The notes: generated by a model from the letters alone, not told the origin. Numbered from the stretch's first letter, positions 51,898-60,330 are shown. The stretch is 60,925 bases of DNA from Phycisphaerae bacterium (GCA_017993835.1 JAGOLX010000037.1:1-60925); one strand, 5' to 3'. A program made the numbers and translations.

Positions 51898-52776
51898 GTG
51901 GAAGCGGACTTCGCAGAGATGAGACAGCTCGGAGCGAATGTCGTCCGCATCCACCTTCAGGTCGGCAAGTTCATGCAGGGTCCCTCGGAGCCGAACACTG
52001 CGTCGCTGGAGCAGCTCGGTCGGCTCCTCAAGCTCGCTGAGCGAGAGCGGCTCTACCTCGATCTGACCGGCCTGGCCTGCTACCACAAGGTGGATGTCCC
52101 GATCTGGTACGACGTGCTGTCCGAGCAGGCTCGATGGGACGTGCAGGCGTGCTTCTGGAAGGCGGTGGCGGCCTGCTGCGCCGGGAGTCCGGCGGTCTTC
52201 TGCTATGACCTGATGAATGAGCCCATCCTCCCTGGCGACAAGAAGGAGACCGACTGGCTCGCAGGCGAGTTCGGGGGTAGCTATTTCGTTCAGCGCATCT
52301 CGCTCGACCTGGCCGGACGAACGCAGCAGCAGGTCGCCAAGGCCTGGGTGGACCGGCTCGCCAAGGCAATTCGAAGCCAAGACGACCGCCACTTGATCAC
52401 GGTCGGGGTCATTCCCTGGGTGCAGGTCTTCCCCAAGGCCAAGCCGCTATTCTACTCGAAGGCGGTGGCGGAGAACCTCGACTTCGCAAGCGTCCACTTC
52501 TATCCCGAGACGGGCAAAATCGACCAGGCAATCACGGCACTCGCGGCCTACAACATCGGCAAGCCGGTCGTGATCGAGGAGACCTTCCCGCTGAAGTGCT
52601 CCGCGGCCGAACTTGACGAGTTCATCGAGAAATCGCGGGCCATCGCCTCCGGCTGGATCGGCTTCTACTGGGGCAAGACGCCCGAAGAGTGCCGCCAATC
52701 GAACACGCTGCCCGACGCTCTGACCCTCGCCTGGCTGGAACTGTTCCAGAAGCGAGCAAGCGAACTCGATTTTTGA
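51898..52776 (+). pseudogene. GH5-like cellulase domain, 3' part of the interrupted fusion
   Basis: The frame resumes directly after the TGA (first codon 51883) and a GTG at 51898 is the only nearby start, with no good ribosome binding site. The 292 residues carry QLGANVVRIHLQ, the acid/base Glu108 in CYDLMNEPILPG, HFYPETGK, and the nucleophile Glu227 or Glu228 in VVIEETFP, all consistent with GH5/clan GH-A. The first barrel strand is upstream of the TGA, so a protein begun here would be incomplete. The catalytic residues are intact, which argues the break is recent. Confidence 0.75.
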
Positions 52777-52793
52777 TTTGGGATGTTTGACTT

Positions 52794-52833
52794 TTGATTT
52801 GAGGAGCGCGGCAGATCGGCTCCTTCAAATCAA
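52794..52833. terminator. Bidirectional terminator hairpin between convergent genes
   Basis: TTGATTTGAGGAGC pairs with GCTCC(T)TCAAATCAA, a 14-bp stem with one bulge and an 11-base loop. It sits between the end of the GH5 segment and the end of the GH20 gene. A/T-rich flanks on both sides suit termination in both directions. Confidence 0.65.
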
Positions 52834-52836
52834 CAA

Positions 52837-53883
52837 TCAACGACCAACAATCCCACTTCCCTTGAAGCTGCTCGTCGCGAGCTTGATCGGCTCGAAGGTC
52901 GCCAAGTCCTTCATCGGCACGGCGCCCCACGTGGTGTTCAGATGACCGAGCATCCGCGGGTTGTTCTGCGCCCGTGAATAATCGATCAGGGCCTTGGCCG
53001 CGTCGGGCCTCTTCCAACTGGCGGGCCAGACGCGAAAGCCCTTCTCGATGAACATGGGGACCGACTCGTAGGCGTCCCGCGGCTCGTAGTGCCAGTCGCA
53101 CATGATGATATCCTTGGGGATCAGGTCGATGGCTCGGGCGGTGCCGTTGGCACTGGCCTCCCACGTCCCGTACTTGATCTTGTTCGAGTCGATCAGTCGG
53201 TCGCCCCACATGAGCATCTCGACCTTCTTGTCCTCGACCAGGTGCTTGTGGTAGTCGTTGACCGCCTTGGCGAACAGCACCGCTTTGTCCTTGCCCTTGC
53301 AGCGGGGACAGGAGTCTTCGCCGATCAGGAACACCTCGTCCATGCCCACGTGCAGGGCATCCGCCTGAAAGGCGTCGATCAGCTCGTCCATCAGGCTGAA
53401 GATGATCGGATTGACGTCGGGGTGCAGCGGGCACCAGCTCCGGCAGTAGATATCCTTGTTCTCGGGATACTGGCCGGGACTCTCGTCGAACTGGGGGTAC
53501 TTCGTCAGGAGCGTGAACGTGTGCTTGCTCCAGGACTGATGCCCCAGGCACTGGAACTGCGGGATCAGGCGGATCTTGTGCTTCCTGCACTCGGCGACCA
53601 GCTTGCCGATCTGCTCTTTGCTGCTGGCGTCGTCGGACACCAGCTCGGGATGCGACTGATACTGGAACCCGTAGTTGATCTCCGCGACGATGGCGTTGAT
53701 TCCGACTTGGGCCAGGCCGGACACCGCGTCCGTCAATCCTTCGGTCTGCCGGGCGTTCGTCAGCATGACGTGTACGCCCAGCCAGGGTCGCGCACTCTTC
53801 GCGTTCTCCGCCGCGGGCACGCCCGACACGACAGAGACCAGGATCAAGAAACCGAGAACCGTGCCAATCATGGGCTTTCTCAT
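52837..53883 (-). CDS. Secreted GH20-like beta-N-acetylhexosaminidase
   Basis: The 348-residue protein starts after GGGAGG with a signal peptide ending PAAEN. The GH20 barrel runs almost from the mature N-terminus. INAIVAEINYGF is an early strand, IPQFQCLGHQSW a substrate strand, and Asp182-Glu183 in HVGMDEVFL is the catalytic pair (polarising Asp, acid Glu). CPRCKGK lies just after it. GH20 enzymes use substrate-assisted cleavage of N-acetyl-hexosamines. The usual N-terminal GH20b domain is missing, as in many small planctomycete members, so substrate is uncertain. It is the last gene of a four-gene unit, three bases after msrC. Confidence 0.85.
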   Translation of the reverse strand: MRKPMIGTVLGFLILVSVVSGVPAAENAKSARPWLGVHVMLTNARQTEGLTDAVSGLAQVGINAIVAEINYGFQYQSHPELVSDDASSKEQIGKLVAECRKHKIRLIPQFQCLGHQSWSKHTFTLLTKYPQFDESPGQYPENKDIYCRSWCPLHPDVNPIIFSLMDELIDAFQADALHVGMDEVFLIGEDSCPRCKGKDKAVLFAKAVNDYHKHLVEDKKVEMLMWGDRLIDSNKIKYGTWEASANGTARAIDLIPKDIIMCDWHYEPRDAYESVPMFIEKGFRVWPASWKRPDAAKALIDYSRAQNNPRMLGHLNTTWGAVPMKDLATFEPIKLATSSFKGSGIVGR

Positions 53884-53886
53884 CGT

Positions 53887-54366
53887 CTAACCTCCCAAAT
53901 AGACTGCGCCAACCATCATGCAAACCTGCTCAAGGTTCGCCCCGTCGATCTCGTCGAAGGCGCCGAGGCGATCCGAATCCACATCAAGCACACCGACCAG
54001 GACGCCGGCGGGCGTCGTCACGGGGACCACGATCTCCGATCGGGTCGTCGAGGAGCACGAGATGTACCCTGGGAACTCGCGAACATCCGGCACGATCTGC
54101 GTCCTGCGCAGACGGGCCGCGGCCCCGCACACGCCCCTGTCGAAGGGGATCGTCAGGCAGCCGTGCGTCCCCTGATAGGGCCCGACCTTCAGCAACCCCG
54201 GCTCGACCACGCGGTAGAAGCCCGTCCAATCGAAGTAGTCGAACGCGTGGTGCAGCTCGCAGGCGACGGTCGCCATCACCGCAACGGGATCGGTCTCGCC
54301 CGCGATCAGCTCCTTCACCCGCGGCAGGACCGAGTCATACGACCGTTGCTTGGTTTCTGCGTTCAT
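53887..54366 (-). CDS. msrC: Free methionine-(R)-sulfoxide reductase (GAF domain)
   Basis: This 159-residue cytoplasmic protein is a single GAF domain. The three catalytic/resolving cysteines are Cys70, Cys80 and Cys104 (HGCLTIP, RGVCGAAA, GYISCSS), with the same 10 and 24 residue spacing as Cys84, Cys94 and Cys118 of E. coli fRMsr. RTQIVPDVREFPG and SEIVVPV are family blocks. It reduces free Met-R-sulfoxide using thioredoxin. Its start overlaps the DUF1028 stop as ATGA. Confidence 0.92.
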   Translation of the reverse strand: MNAETKQRSYDSVLPRVKELIAGETDPVAVMATVACELHHAFDYFDWTGFYRVVEPGLLKVGPYQGTHGCLTIPFDRGVCGAAARLRRTQIVPDVREFPGYISCSSTTRSEIVVPVTTPAGVLVGVLDVDSDRLGAFDEIDGANLEQVCMMVGAVYLGG

Positions 54367-55118
54367 CGCGCTGCGCCCTTGGCCTCGTGCTTCAGAGCCT
54401 TGTATTTCTCGGCCAGATCGTTCACCGCGTCTCCGCTCTCATCCACGTACAACTCCAGCCAGCAGCCATCCACTCCCCTCTTGGCAACCTTGATGCCCGC
54501 CGCCAGCCGGCCACGATGATCGCCCCCGGCTCTGTCCCCTGCGACCAGGGCCGCCATCAACCGATCTGCGAGACTACCCTCGGTCTGCTCGTAGGCACGG
54601 GCCATGGCAAAGACGACCTCGGAGCCGGTCAGTGTATTGCCCTGGCAGGCATAGTACCGCCCGGCTGTGGAGCCCCACCAGATCCCCGAAGCATCGGCAT
54701 TAGCCGGATTGCGGCTGGCCGCACGGCCCGACATATCGATGATCGCCAGTTGGCGTTTGTCCTTCTGGGGATCATCCCGGAGAAGCTCCGCCAGCACAGC
54801 TTCCGGCAGGCGGCCCTGGGCCAGGAGGTCAAGTGCCTGCTCACCCCACGGCGGATTGTGCCAGTGCTGTGTGCAGAACGCCCCCACGCCCGTCCGAACG
54901 TAGGGCACCACCTTCCCAACCGCGGGGTATTTGCTGGCGACCGCGGCCCCGCACACCCCTGTGTTCGGGTCCACCGCCACGATGGAGAACGTCCCGGAGA
55001 CGTGGAGGTCCGCCACGGCACGATCGCCGTGCGTGGCGATGCATTGTGCATCCCGCCCGGCGCACCCTCCCAATAGAAGAGCCGTGCAGACCATGATCGA
55101 CCAGTATTCTAGCCGCAT
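54363..55118 (-). CDS. DUF1028-family putative lipoprotein
   Basis: The ATG at 55118 has GAGG eight bases upstream and is preferred to a GTG at 55127; 251 residues. The leader ends in lipobox LLLGGC, implying a membrane-anchored periplasmic protein. DUF1028 proteins have an Ntn-hydrolase-like fold: TFSIVAVDPNTGVCGAAVAS at the N-terminus contains the conserved core (Ser/Thr nucleophile candidates), followed by GVGAFCTQHWHNP, RQLAIID and YYACQGNTL. Function is unproven; amidohydrolase or peptidoglycan-binding roles have been suggested. It overlaps msrC by four bases. Confidence 0.85.
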   Translation of the reverse strand: MRLEYWSIMVCTALLLGGCAGRDAQCIATHGDRAVADLHVSGTFSIVAVDPNTGVCGAAVASKYPAVGKVVPYVRTGVGAFCTQHWHNPPWGEQALDLLAQGRLPEAVLAELLRDDPQKDKRQLAIIDMSGRAASRNPANADASGIWWGSTAGRYYACQGNTLTGSEVVFAMARAYEQTEGSLADRLMAALVAGDRAGGDHRGRLAAGIKVAKRGVDGCWLELYVDESGDAVNDLAEKYKALKHEAKGAAR

Positions 55119-55129
55119 CGGTTTCACCT

Positions 55130-55786
55130 CTACGGAAGCAGTCCAGTGATCCGCATATGTCGTTCGCTGACGGCCTCGACCTCCAGTTCGAGCCCGGCCC
55201 GTCGAAGCTGATCGCGGACCTCGTCGGGCGTGAATGCCGCCAGGAGGGAATTGTAGAAGTCCCGCTTGAGGATCTCGGCCTCGTTCGCAGAGACCGATTC
55301 CACGATCTGTGCCGCCGCCTCCGGCGTTGCAGGTCGATACAAATCCATGACGTAAATGACCGTCCCGGCTCGACCCAGGCGCTTCACTTCCTCCCAGAAG
55401 ACCATCGGGTCGGGCAGGTGATGGAGCAGATCTTTCGAGACGATCACGCCGAAGCCGCCGCTGCGAACCTTCAGACCGGGTATGCGCCCCTGGGCAACCT
55501 GAATCCGACCCGCGAGGGCGGCCCGGTTCACCGCCTCCTGCGCCAGGCGGACCATGACGTCCGACGCATCCACCGCAACGATGTACACGGACGGTCGGGC
55601 ATGGGCCAGGCAGATGGGAATGTCCCCCGGCCCACAGCCGATGTCCAGGACGGTTCCCAATCGCGATGCGTAGGCGTCGATCAACCCCTCGACGAACGTC
55701 TGATTCGACGACGAGAAATCGGCCTCCGCATAGGCGACGGCCTGTTGCTCATCGTCCATCACCTCAGACTCCAGGATTCGGTCCAT
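55130..55786 (-). CDS. Class I SAM-dependent methyltransferase
   Basis: The 218-residue protein starts at 55786 after GGAGAG; the frame extends further without a better start. The SAM-binding motif I is VLDIGCGPGDIPI (about residues 47-59), the acidic residue after strand 2 is in VAVDASD, and motif post-II and III blocks are FGVIVSKDLLHHLPDP and VIYVMDLYRP. It lacks substrate-specific features. It is the first gene of the unit with DUF1028 (11 bases on), msrC and GH20. Confidence 0.88.
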   Translation of the reverse strand: MDRILESEVMDDEQQAVAYAEADFSSSNQTFVEGLIDAYASRLGTVLDIGCGPGDIPICLAHARPSVYIVAVDASDVMVRLAQEAVNRAALAGRIQVAQGRIPGLKVRSGGFGVIVSKDLLHHLPDPMVFWEEVKRLGRAGTVIYVMDLYRPATPEAAAQIVESVSANEAEILKRDFYNSLLAAFTPDEVRDQLRRAGLELEVEAVSERHMRITGLLP

Positions 55787-55857
55787 ATCGTCACTCTCCA
55801 AGGGCTCCCCAGCCGGCCAAGACAATCGCAAAGTCATGTGACAGCACCATCCGGGAT

Positions 55858-55933
55858 GTCATTGCGAGCGGAGCGAAGCAATCTCCCATGCCAGGAGTTG
55901 AGATTGCTTCGTCGCGATGCTCCTCGCAATGAC
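55858..55933. repeat. 76-bp GTCATTGCGAG-type palindromic repeat
   Basis: The left arm (55858-55885) begins GTCATTGCGAGCG and ends GAAGCAATCTC. The right arm (55900-55933) is its near complement with a six-base insertion. The loop is 14 bases. This is a widely dispersed bacterial intergenic repeat class. It lies between divergent genes, unlike the other elements in this window. Confidence 0.75.
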
Positions 55934-56064
55934 ATTCGGGAGACCTGCCTGACGACTCTGCATTCGCCCTGCCCAGCCGGGCCTTGTGCCTTGAATTGTC
56001 GCACCCGAATGCTACCATGGCAGTATTGTGAAGGATCGACATGGCTCTACTATGAGGCGCATGC

Positions 56065-57711
56065 GTGAAAAGATCGAGAACAATCTTGCTGCTTGTGACG
56101 GGCCTTGTGGGAATCGCCGTCGAGTCCGCACCGGGACAGGACCGGAAGGCGGACCAGATCGCAACGATCCGTCCCGAACAGACCGATGAGTTGCTCGCCA
56201 ATCCCGGCATGGGGTGGGAGACCTTCCACAGGACGCGAGACAAAGACGCGAGCCTTCCCGACTGGATTCCCTCGACCGTTCACTACGCCCGCTGGGGGTG
56301 GGGCATCCTGGAGCCCCGTCCCGGCGAAATCGACTACGCCTTTCTCGACAAGACATTGCAGGCGACCCGAGCGGCCGGCCAGCGGCTGGCGTTCCGAGTC
56401 ATGTGCTGCTCCACGTCGCCGGGACGCCCATATCAGCCGGACTGGCTGCAAGGAGCAGGCTGCAGAGCCCTCACGGTCGATTACAGCGGACAGGAGGGTT
56501 TGACCATTCCCGACCTCGACGACCCGAACACCCTCGCGCGGCACCTGCACTTGATTCAGCAGCTCGGCGCCCGCTACGACGGACATCCCGACCTCGACCA
56601 CATCGACCTCGGAACCGTCGGCTGGTGGGGCGAGTGGCACATGAGCAGTTCGAAGACCGCGCGGATGCCGACGATGGAGACCCGCAAGCTGGTCATCGAC
56701 ACCTATATCAGCGCGTTCCGCAAGACCCCCCTGCTCATGCTCATCGGCGACGCGGAGTGTCTCACCTATGCGGCCGAGCACGGCGCGGGCTGGCGGGCCG
56801 ACTGCCTGGGCGACTTGGGCGGATTCTCGAAGAACTGGCACCACATGCGCGACGCCTATCCCCGCCTGGTGCGCGAGGCGGGAATCCAGGACGCTTGGAA
56901 GAGGGCGCCGATCGCGTGGGAAACCTGCTGGGAGATGCGTCGCTGGGTCCAGGAGGACTGGTCGCTGCGATACATCTTCAACTACGCACTGGCCCTGCAC
57001 GGCTCGTACCTGAACAACAAATCCGCCCCCCTGCCCATCGACGACGAGGTCCGGCCGGAGGTCGAGCGGTTCCTCCGCCGGCTGGGCTATCGGCTGGTGC
57101 TCCGGGAGCTGAGACACCCGAGACAGGCCCGAGCCGGAGCAACGCTGACGATTGAAGCCAAATGGCAAAACGTCGGCTCCGCACCCTGCTACCGACCCTA
57201 CCACGTCGCGTATCGACTCACGGGCGACAACGGGTATGCCAGGACGCTGGTCGGATCCGTCACGGTCGAGAACTGGATGCCCGGCTCGGTCGAGCTGTTC
57301 ACCGACGAGTTCATGAGACAGCCGCCGGACCTGCCGCCGGGCGAGGTGGTCCCGCTGACCGACTCCGTGACGCTGCCGCCGGACATGCCGGCGGGCGAAT
57401 ACGCCCTCGCGGTCGGGATCGTCGGCGAGGACTCGACGGACCCTGCTGTCCGACTCGCGATCAAAGGCCGATCTCCCGACGGCTGGTATCCTTTGAGCCG
57501 ACTGACCGTCGGCGGCGCGGGCAGCGCCCAAGCAAAGGACTACTACGTCAGCCCCACGGGCGACGACTCCAGTCCCGGCACGCAGACCCGACCGTGGCGG
57601 ACCATCGACAAGGTCAACACCATGGACTTCGCCAACGGGGATTGCGTCCACTTCCAGGGCGGTGCGACGTTCGTCGGCACGGTCGTACTCGCCCGCGATT
57701 GGCGCATGTGA
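56065..57711 (+). CDS. Secreted DUF4832 protein with truncated beta-helix tail
   Basis: This 548-residue protein starts at a GTG with GAGG seven bases upstream. The signal peptide ends SAPGQ. Residues about 30-330 form a TIM-barrel-like glycosidase-type region (NPGMGWETFHRT, YARWGWGILEPRPGEIDY, VGWWGEWHMSSSK). The DUF4832 beta domain is about 335-485. The last 55 residues (KDYYVSPTGDDSSPGTQTRPW onward) are the typical opening of a right-handed beta-helix domain, which stops abruptly after two strands. A glycoside hydrolase role is inferred. The GH42 gene starts 27 bases later and is probably co-transcribed. Confidence 0.85.
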   Translation: MKRSRTILLLVTGLVGIAVESAPGQDRKADQIATIRPEQTDELLANPGMGWETFHRTRDKDASLPDWIPSTVHYARWGWGILEPRPGEIDYAFLDKTLQATRAAGQRLAFRVMCCSTSPGRPYQPDWLQGAGCRALTVDYSGQEGLTIPDLDDPNTLARHLHLIQQLGARYDGHPDLDHIDLGTVGWWGEWHMSSSKTARMPTMETRKLVIDTYISAFRKTPLLMLIGDAECLTYAAEHGAGWRADCLGDLGGFSKNWHHMRDAYPRLVREAGIQDAWKRAPIAWETCWEMRRWVQEDWSLRYIFNYALALHGSYLNNKSAPLPIDDEVRPEVERFLRRLGYRLVLRELRHPRQARAGATLTIEAKWQNVGSAPCYRPYHVAYRLTGDNGYARTLVGSVTVENWMPGSVELFTDEFMRQPPDLPPGEVVPLTDSVTLPPDMPAGEYALAVGIVGEDSTDPAVRLAIKGRSPDGWYPLSRLTVGGAGSAQAKDYYVSPTGDDSSPGTQTRPWRTIDKVNTMDFANGDCVHFQGGATFVGTVVLARDWRM

Positions 57712-57738
57712 GAAACCACAGTGACGAAAGGCGACACG

Positions 57739-59850
57739 ATGGAACGACGGACGATAACCACCCTGATGGCAGCTCTCGCGATGTTGACGGCGCCGGGCGC
57801 GCTTGACGCCCAGGACTCCGCGGTCACGAGACAAGAGGCACTCTCGCCGGCCAGGCCTATGCTCATCGGCGTCGATTACTACCCCGAGCACTGGCCTCGC
57901 GAGCGATGGGAGACCGACGCCAAACTCATGAAGGAAGCGGGATTCAACGTCGTTCGCATGGCCGAGTTCGCGTGGATCGACATGGAGCCCGAGGAGGGGC
58001 GATTCGAGTTCGGATGGCTCGACGACGCGGTGAAGCTGCTCCGGCGATACGATATCCAAGTGATCCTGGGAACCCCCACCGCGGTCATGCCCGCCTGGGT
58101 CGCCCGCAAGTACCCCGAGACGCTGCGGATGAAGGCCGACGGCGCCCGCGTCGTCTGGGGCGGGCGAAAGCACAATTGCTATTCGAGCGGCGCGTATCGT
58201 CTGCTCTCCGAGCGGATCACGCGGGCGATGGCCGAGCACTTCGCCGAGACGCCCAACGTCATCGGCTGGCAGATCGACAACGAGTTCGGCGGCGAGGAAT
58301 GTCACTGCGCCTCGTGCCTCGCCCAGTTCCAGGACTGGCTCAGGACCAAGTACGGCACGCTCGACGAGCTGAACCGCGCCTGGGGCAACCACTTCTGGGG
58401 TTTGAAGTTCACCACGTGGGGCGAGATCACCATCCCCGACTGCACCACGGACCGCGCCTGGGTCATGGGCAATCCGAGCGCGTGCCTCGACTGGAAGCGG
58501 TTCATCACCTGGCAGCAGGCACGATTCCAGGCCGACCAGGCGAGGATCATCCGATCAGCCTGCCCCGAGGATTTCGTCACACACAACTTCATGGGCTTGT
58601 TCCCCTCGCTGGACTACTACGAGATGGCCGAGGACCTCGATTTCGTCACCTGGGACAACTACCCGATCTGGTCGGACAAGCCCAACATCCCCTACGACGC
58701 GTCGCTTGCGGCCGATCTGATGCGCGGCCTGAAACAGAAGAACTTCATGATTATGGAGCAGACGGCGGGACCTTGCGGCTGGGAGAGCTTCGGGCGCAAT
58801 CCCTGGCCCGGCGAGATCCGCAAGATCGCCTACCAGCAGCTCGCCCACGGCTCGGACGGCCAGATCTGGTTCCGTTGGCGAACCTGCACCGTCGGTCGCG
58901 AGCAGTATTGGCACGGCCTGCTCGGACACGACGGCAAACCCCTGCGCCGGTACCAGGAGGCCGCCCAGACCGCAAAGGAGTTCCGCAAACTGGAGAGCCG
59001 TCTGCGAGGCACGACGGTCGTCTCGGACATCGCCATCGTCTACGACTACGACAATCTCTGGTCCCTGAGCTTCCAGCCGGGATTCGCGGGCAACAGCCTC
59101 CAGGCCGCGGTCAAACGCTACTACAACGCCCTCGCGCGGGCGGGCGTCAACGTGGATATCGTGAACCGCCAGGCGGACTTCTCCAGGTACGCGCTGGTCC
59201 TCACGCCGGACCTGTCGATCCTGCCCGACGAGACCGCCCGCAGGCTGGACGCCTACGTGAAGAATGGCGGCGTCCTGCTGGCCGACTGCCGAACGGGCGT
59301 CAAGGACGAACGCAACCTCTGTCATGAGAGGACCCTGCCCGGCCTGCTCGCGCCGGCGCTCGGGATCAGCATCGAGGAATACAGCAGCCTGGGTGCTGAT
59401 TCGTCGTACAAGATCGTTCGCGCCGACAAGCCGGACAGCACGTACACAGCGATCCAATACGTGGACTGGGTCACGCCGCAGGCCGCCAAACTGATGGCCG
59501 GCTACATCGATCAGTGGCACATGAAACCCTTCGCCGCAGTCACACGCAACACGTATGGCAAAGGCAAGGGCTGGTACGTCGGCACGGTCGTCAAAGAGGA
59601 CGCTTTCTACGACAACCTTGTCCAGTGCCTGCTCGACGATGCCGGCATGAGACCGGTGGTGCATCCCCCCGCCGGCGTGGAGGCATCCATCCGCCGGGGA
59701 CAGGGCGGGACGCTCCTGTTCCTCCTGAACCACACGGATGAGCCGAAGACCATCACTGTACCGCAGGGCCGGCTTGAGCTTCTCACCGGCACGAAGACCA
59801 GCGAATCCCTCACGATCGACAGGTTCGGCGTGGCGGTCCTGGAATTGTGA
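57739..59850 (+). CDS. Secreted GH42 beta-galactosidase
   Basis: The ATG at 57739 gives 703 residues with a signal peptide ending ALDAQ; the in-frame GTG at 57721 is less likely. The GH42 barrel (about 35-400) begins GVDYYPEHWPRERW. The acid/base is Glu182 in QIDNEFGG and the nucleophile is Glu340 in MIMEQTAG. Cysteines in HNCYS and ECHCASC match the zinc cluster of the family. A trimerisation domain (IAIVYDYDNLWSL) and a C-terminal beta domain (TLLFLLNHTDEPKTI) follow. It releases terminal beta-galactose. A signal peptide is unusual for GH42, which is most often cytoplasmic. Confidence 0.93.
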   Translation: MERRTITTLMAALAMLTAPGALDAQDSAVTRQEALSPARPMLIGVDYYPEHWPRERWETDAKLMKEAGFNVVRMAEFAWIDMEPEEGRFEFGWLDDAVKLLRRYDIQVILGTPTAVMPAWVARKYPETLRMKADGARVVWGGRKHNCYSSGAYRLLSERITRAMAEHFAETPNVIGWQIDNEFGGEECHCASCLAQFQDWLRTKYGTLDELNRAWGNHFWGLKFTTWGEITIPDCTTDRAWVMGNPSACLDWKRFITWQQARFQADQARIIRSACPEDFVTHNFMGLFPSLDYYEMAEDLDFVTWDNYPIWSDKPNIPYDASLAADLMRGLKQKNFMIMEQTAGPCGWESFGRNPWPGEIRKIAYQQLAHGSDGQIWFRWRTCTVGREQYWHGLLGHDGKPLRRYQEAAQTAKEFRKLESRLRGTTVVSDIAIVYDYDNLWSLSFQPGFAGNSLQAAVKRYYNALARAGVNVDIVNRQADFSRYALVLTPDLSILPDETARRLDAYVKNGGVLLADCRTGVKDERNLCHERTLPGLLAPALGISIEEYSSLGADSSYKIVRADKPDSTYTAIQYVDWVTPQAAKLMAGYIDQWHMKPFAAVTRNTYGKGKGWYVGTVVKEDAFYDNLVQCLLDDAGMRPVVHPPAGVEASIRRGQGGTLLFLLNHTDEPKTITVPQGRLELLTGTKTSESLTIDRFGVAVLEL

Positions 59851-59980
59851 GAACCGTATAGAGAAACAGCAACGATTCGATTGCGGGTAGCAGCGACAAG
59901 AGGACCGCGTAAACGCGGAACTCCAAACGCTGGCGCCCGGTGGCGAGTCCGTTTGTGGCTGTGTAGATTTCCGGGCGCAG

Positions 59981-60000
59981 GGGCGACGCATGCGTCGCCC
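59981..60000. repeat. Perfect 20-bp palindrome
   Basis: GGGCGACGCA is followed immediately by its exact complement. It could be a cruciform or dimeric protein-binding site, or an element end. It lies 131 bases after the GH42 stop. Confidence 0.6.
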
Positions 60001-60033
60001 TCTCCTCCGAAGGCCGACAGGCGAGTCCCGTTT

Positions 60034-60096
60034 GTAGTGACGCCGTGAGGCGTTATCTTCCGTTGTGTTCAAGATACCCCCTCACGGGCGCACTAC
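60034..60096. repeat. 63-bp palindromic dispersed repeat, copy 2
   Basis: It has the same length and arms as the copy at 5109-5171 (52 of 63 identical), and here the terminal GTAGTG/CACTAC match is perfect. It again lies between convergent genes and may serve as the GH42 terminator. Confidence 0.85.
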
Positions 60097-60227
60097 GTCG
60101 GGCGCAGCGGCGAGCGGGGCCTTGCCGATGGTCTTTCGCTCGACTCAGACGCCGCGAACGACCCGGCGAAAGCACTGTGAAGCCTCAGACATTACCACGA
60201 TTCCTTGCAAGATGCACGCCCGAAAAA

Positions 60228-60239
60228 GTACCTGACACC
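60228..60239 (+). repeat. GTACCTGACACC motif, left of an inverted pair
   Basis: The exact complement occurs at 60829-60840 in inverted orientation, so the pair flanks the small hypothetical gene. It may be a remnant of a REP-type or IS200-like element, but no transposase is present. Confidence 0.4.
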
Positions 60240-60330
60240 GTCGCATTCCTCGGCTGTGTATGCAGCAGATCGAGCGACAGCTGGGGACGAGGAATTGACG
60301 CCGCGGTTATCATGATCCGGCCGCCATGAT

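Larger units (their letters stand above)
59851..60330. other. 480-bp repeat-rich gap between convergent genes
   Basis: There is no gene here. It contains a short hairpin (CCGCGT AA ACGCGG, 59905-59918), a perfect 20-bp palindrome (59981-60000), the second copy of the 63-bp palindromic repeat (60034-60096), and the motif GTACCTGACACC (60228-60239). The density of palindromes suggests repeated insertion of small elements. Confidence 0.6.

Noticed and set aside
56050-58392. A 780-codon minus-strand frame across DUF4832 and GH42
   Set aside because: It crosses two well-supported plus-strand genes and contains no recognisable domain.
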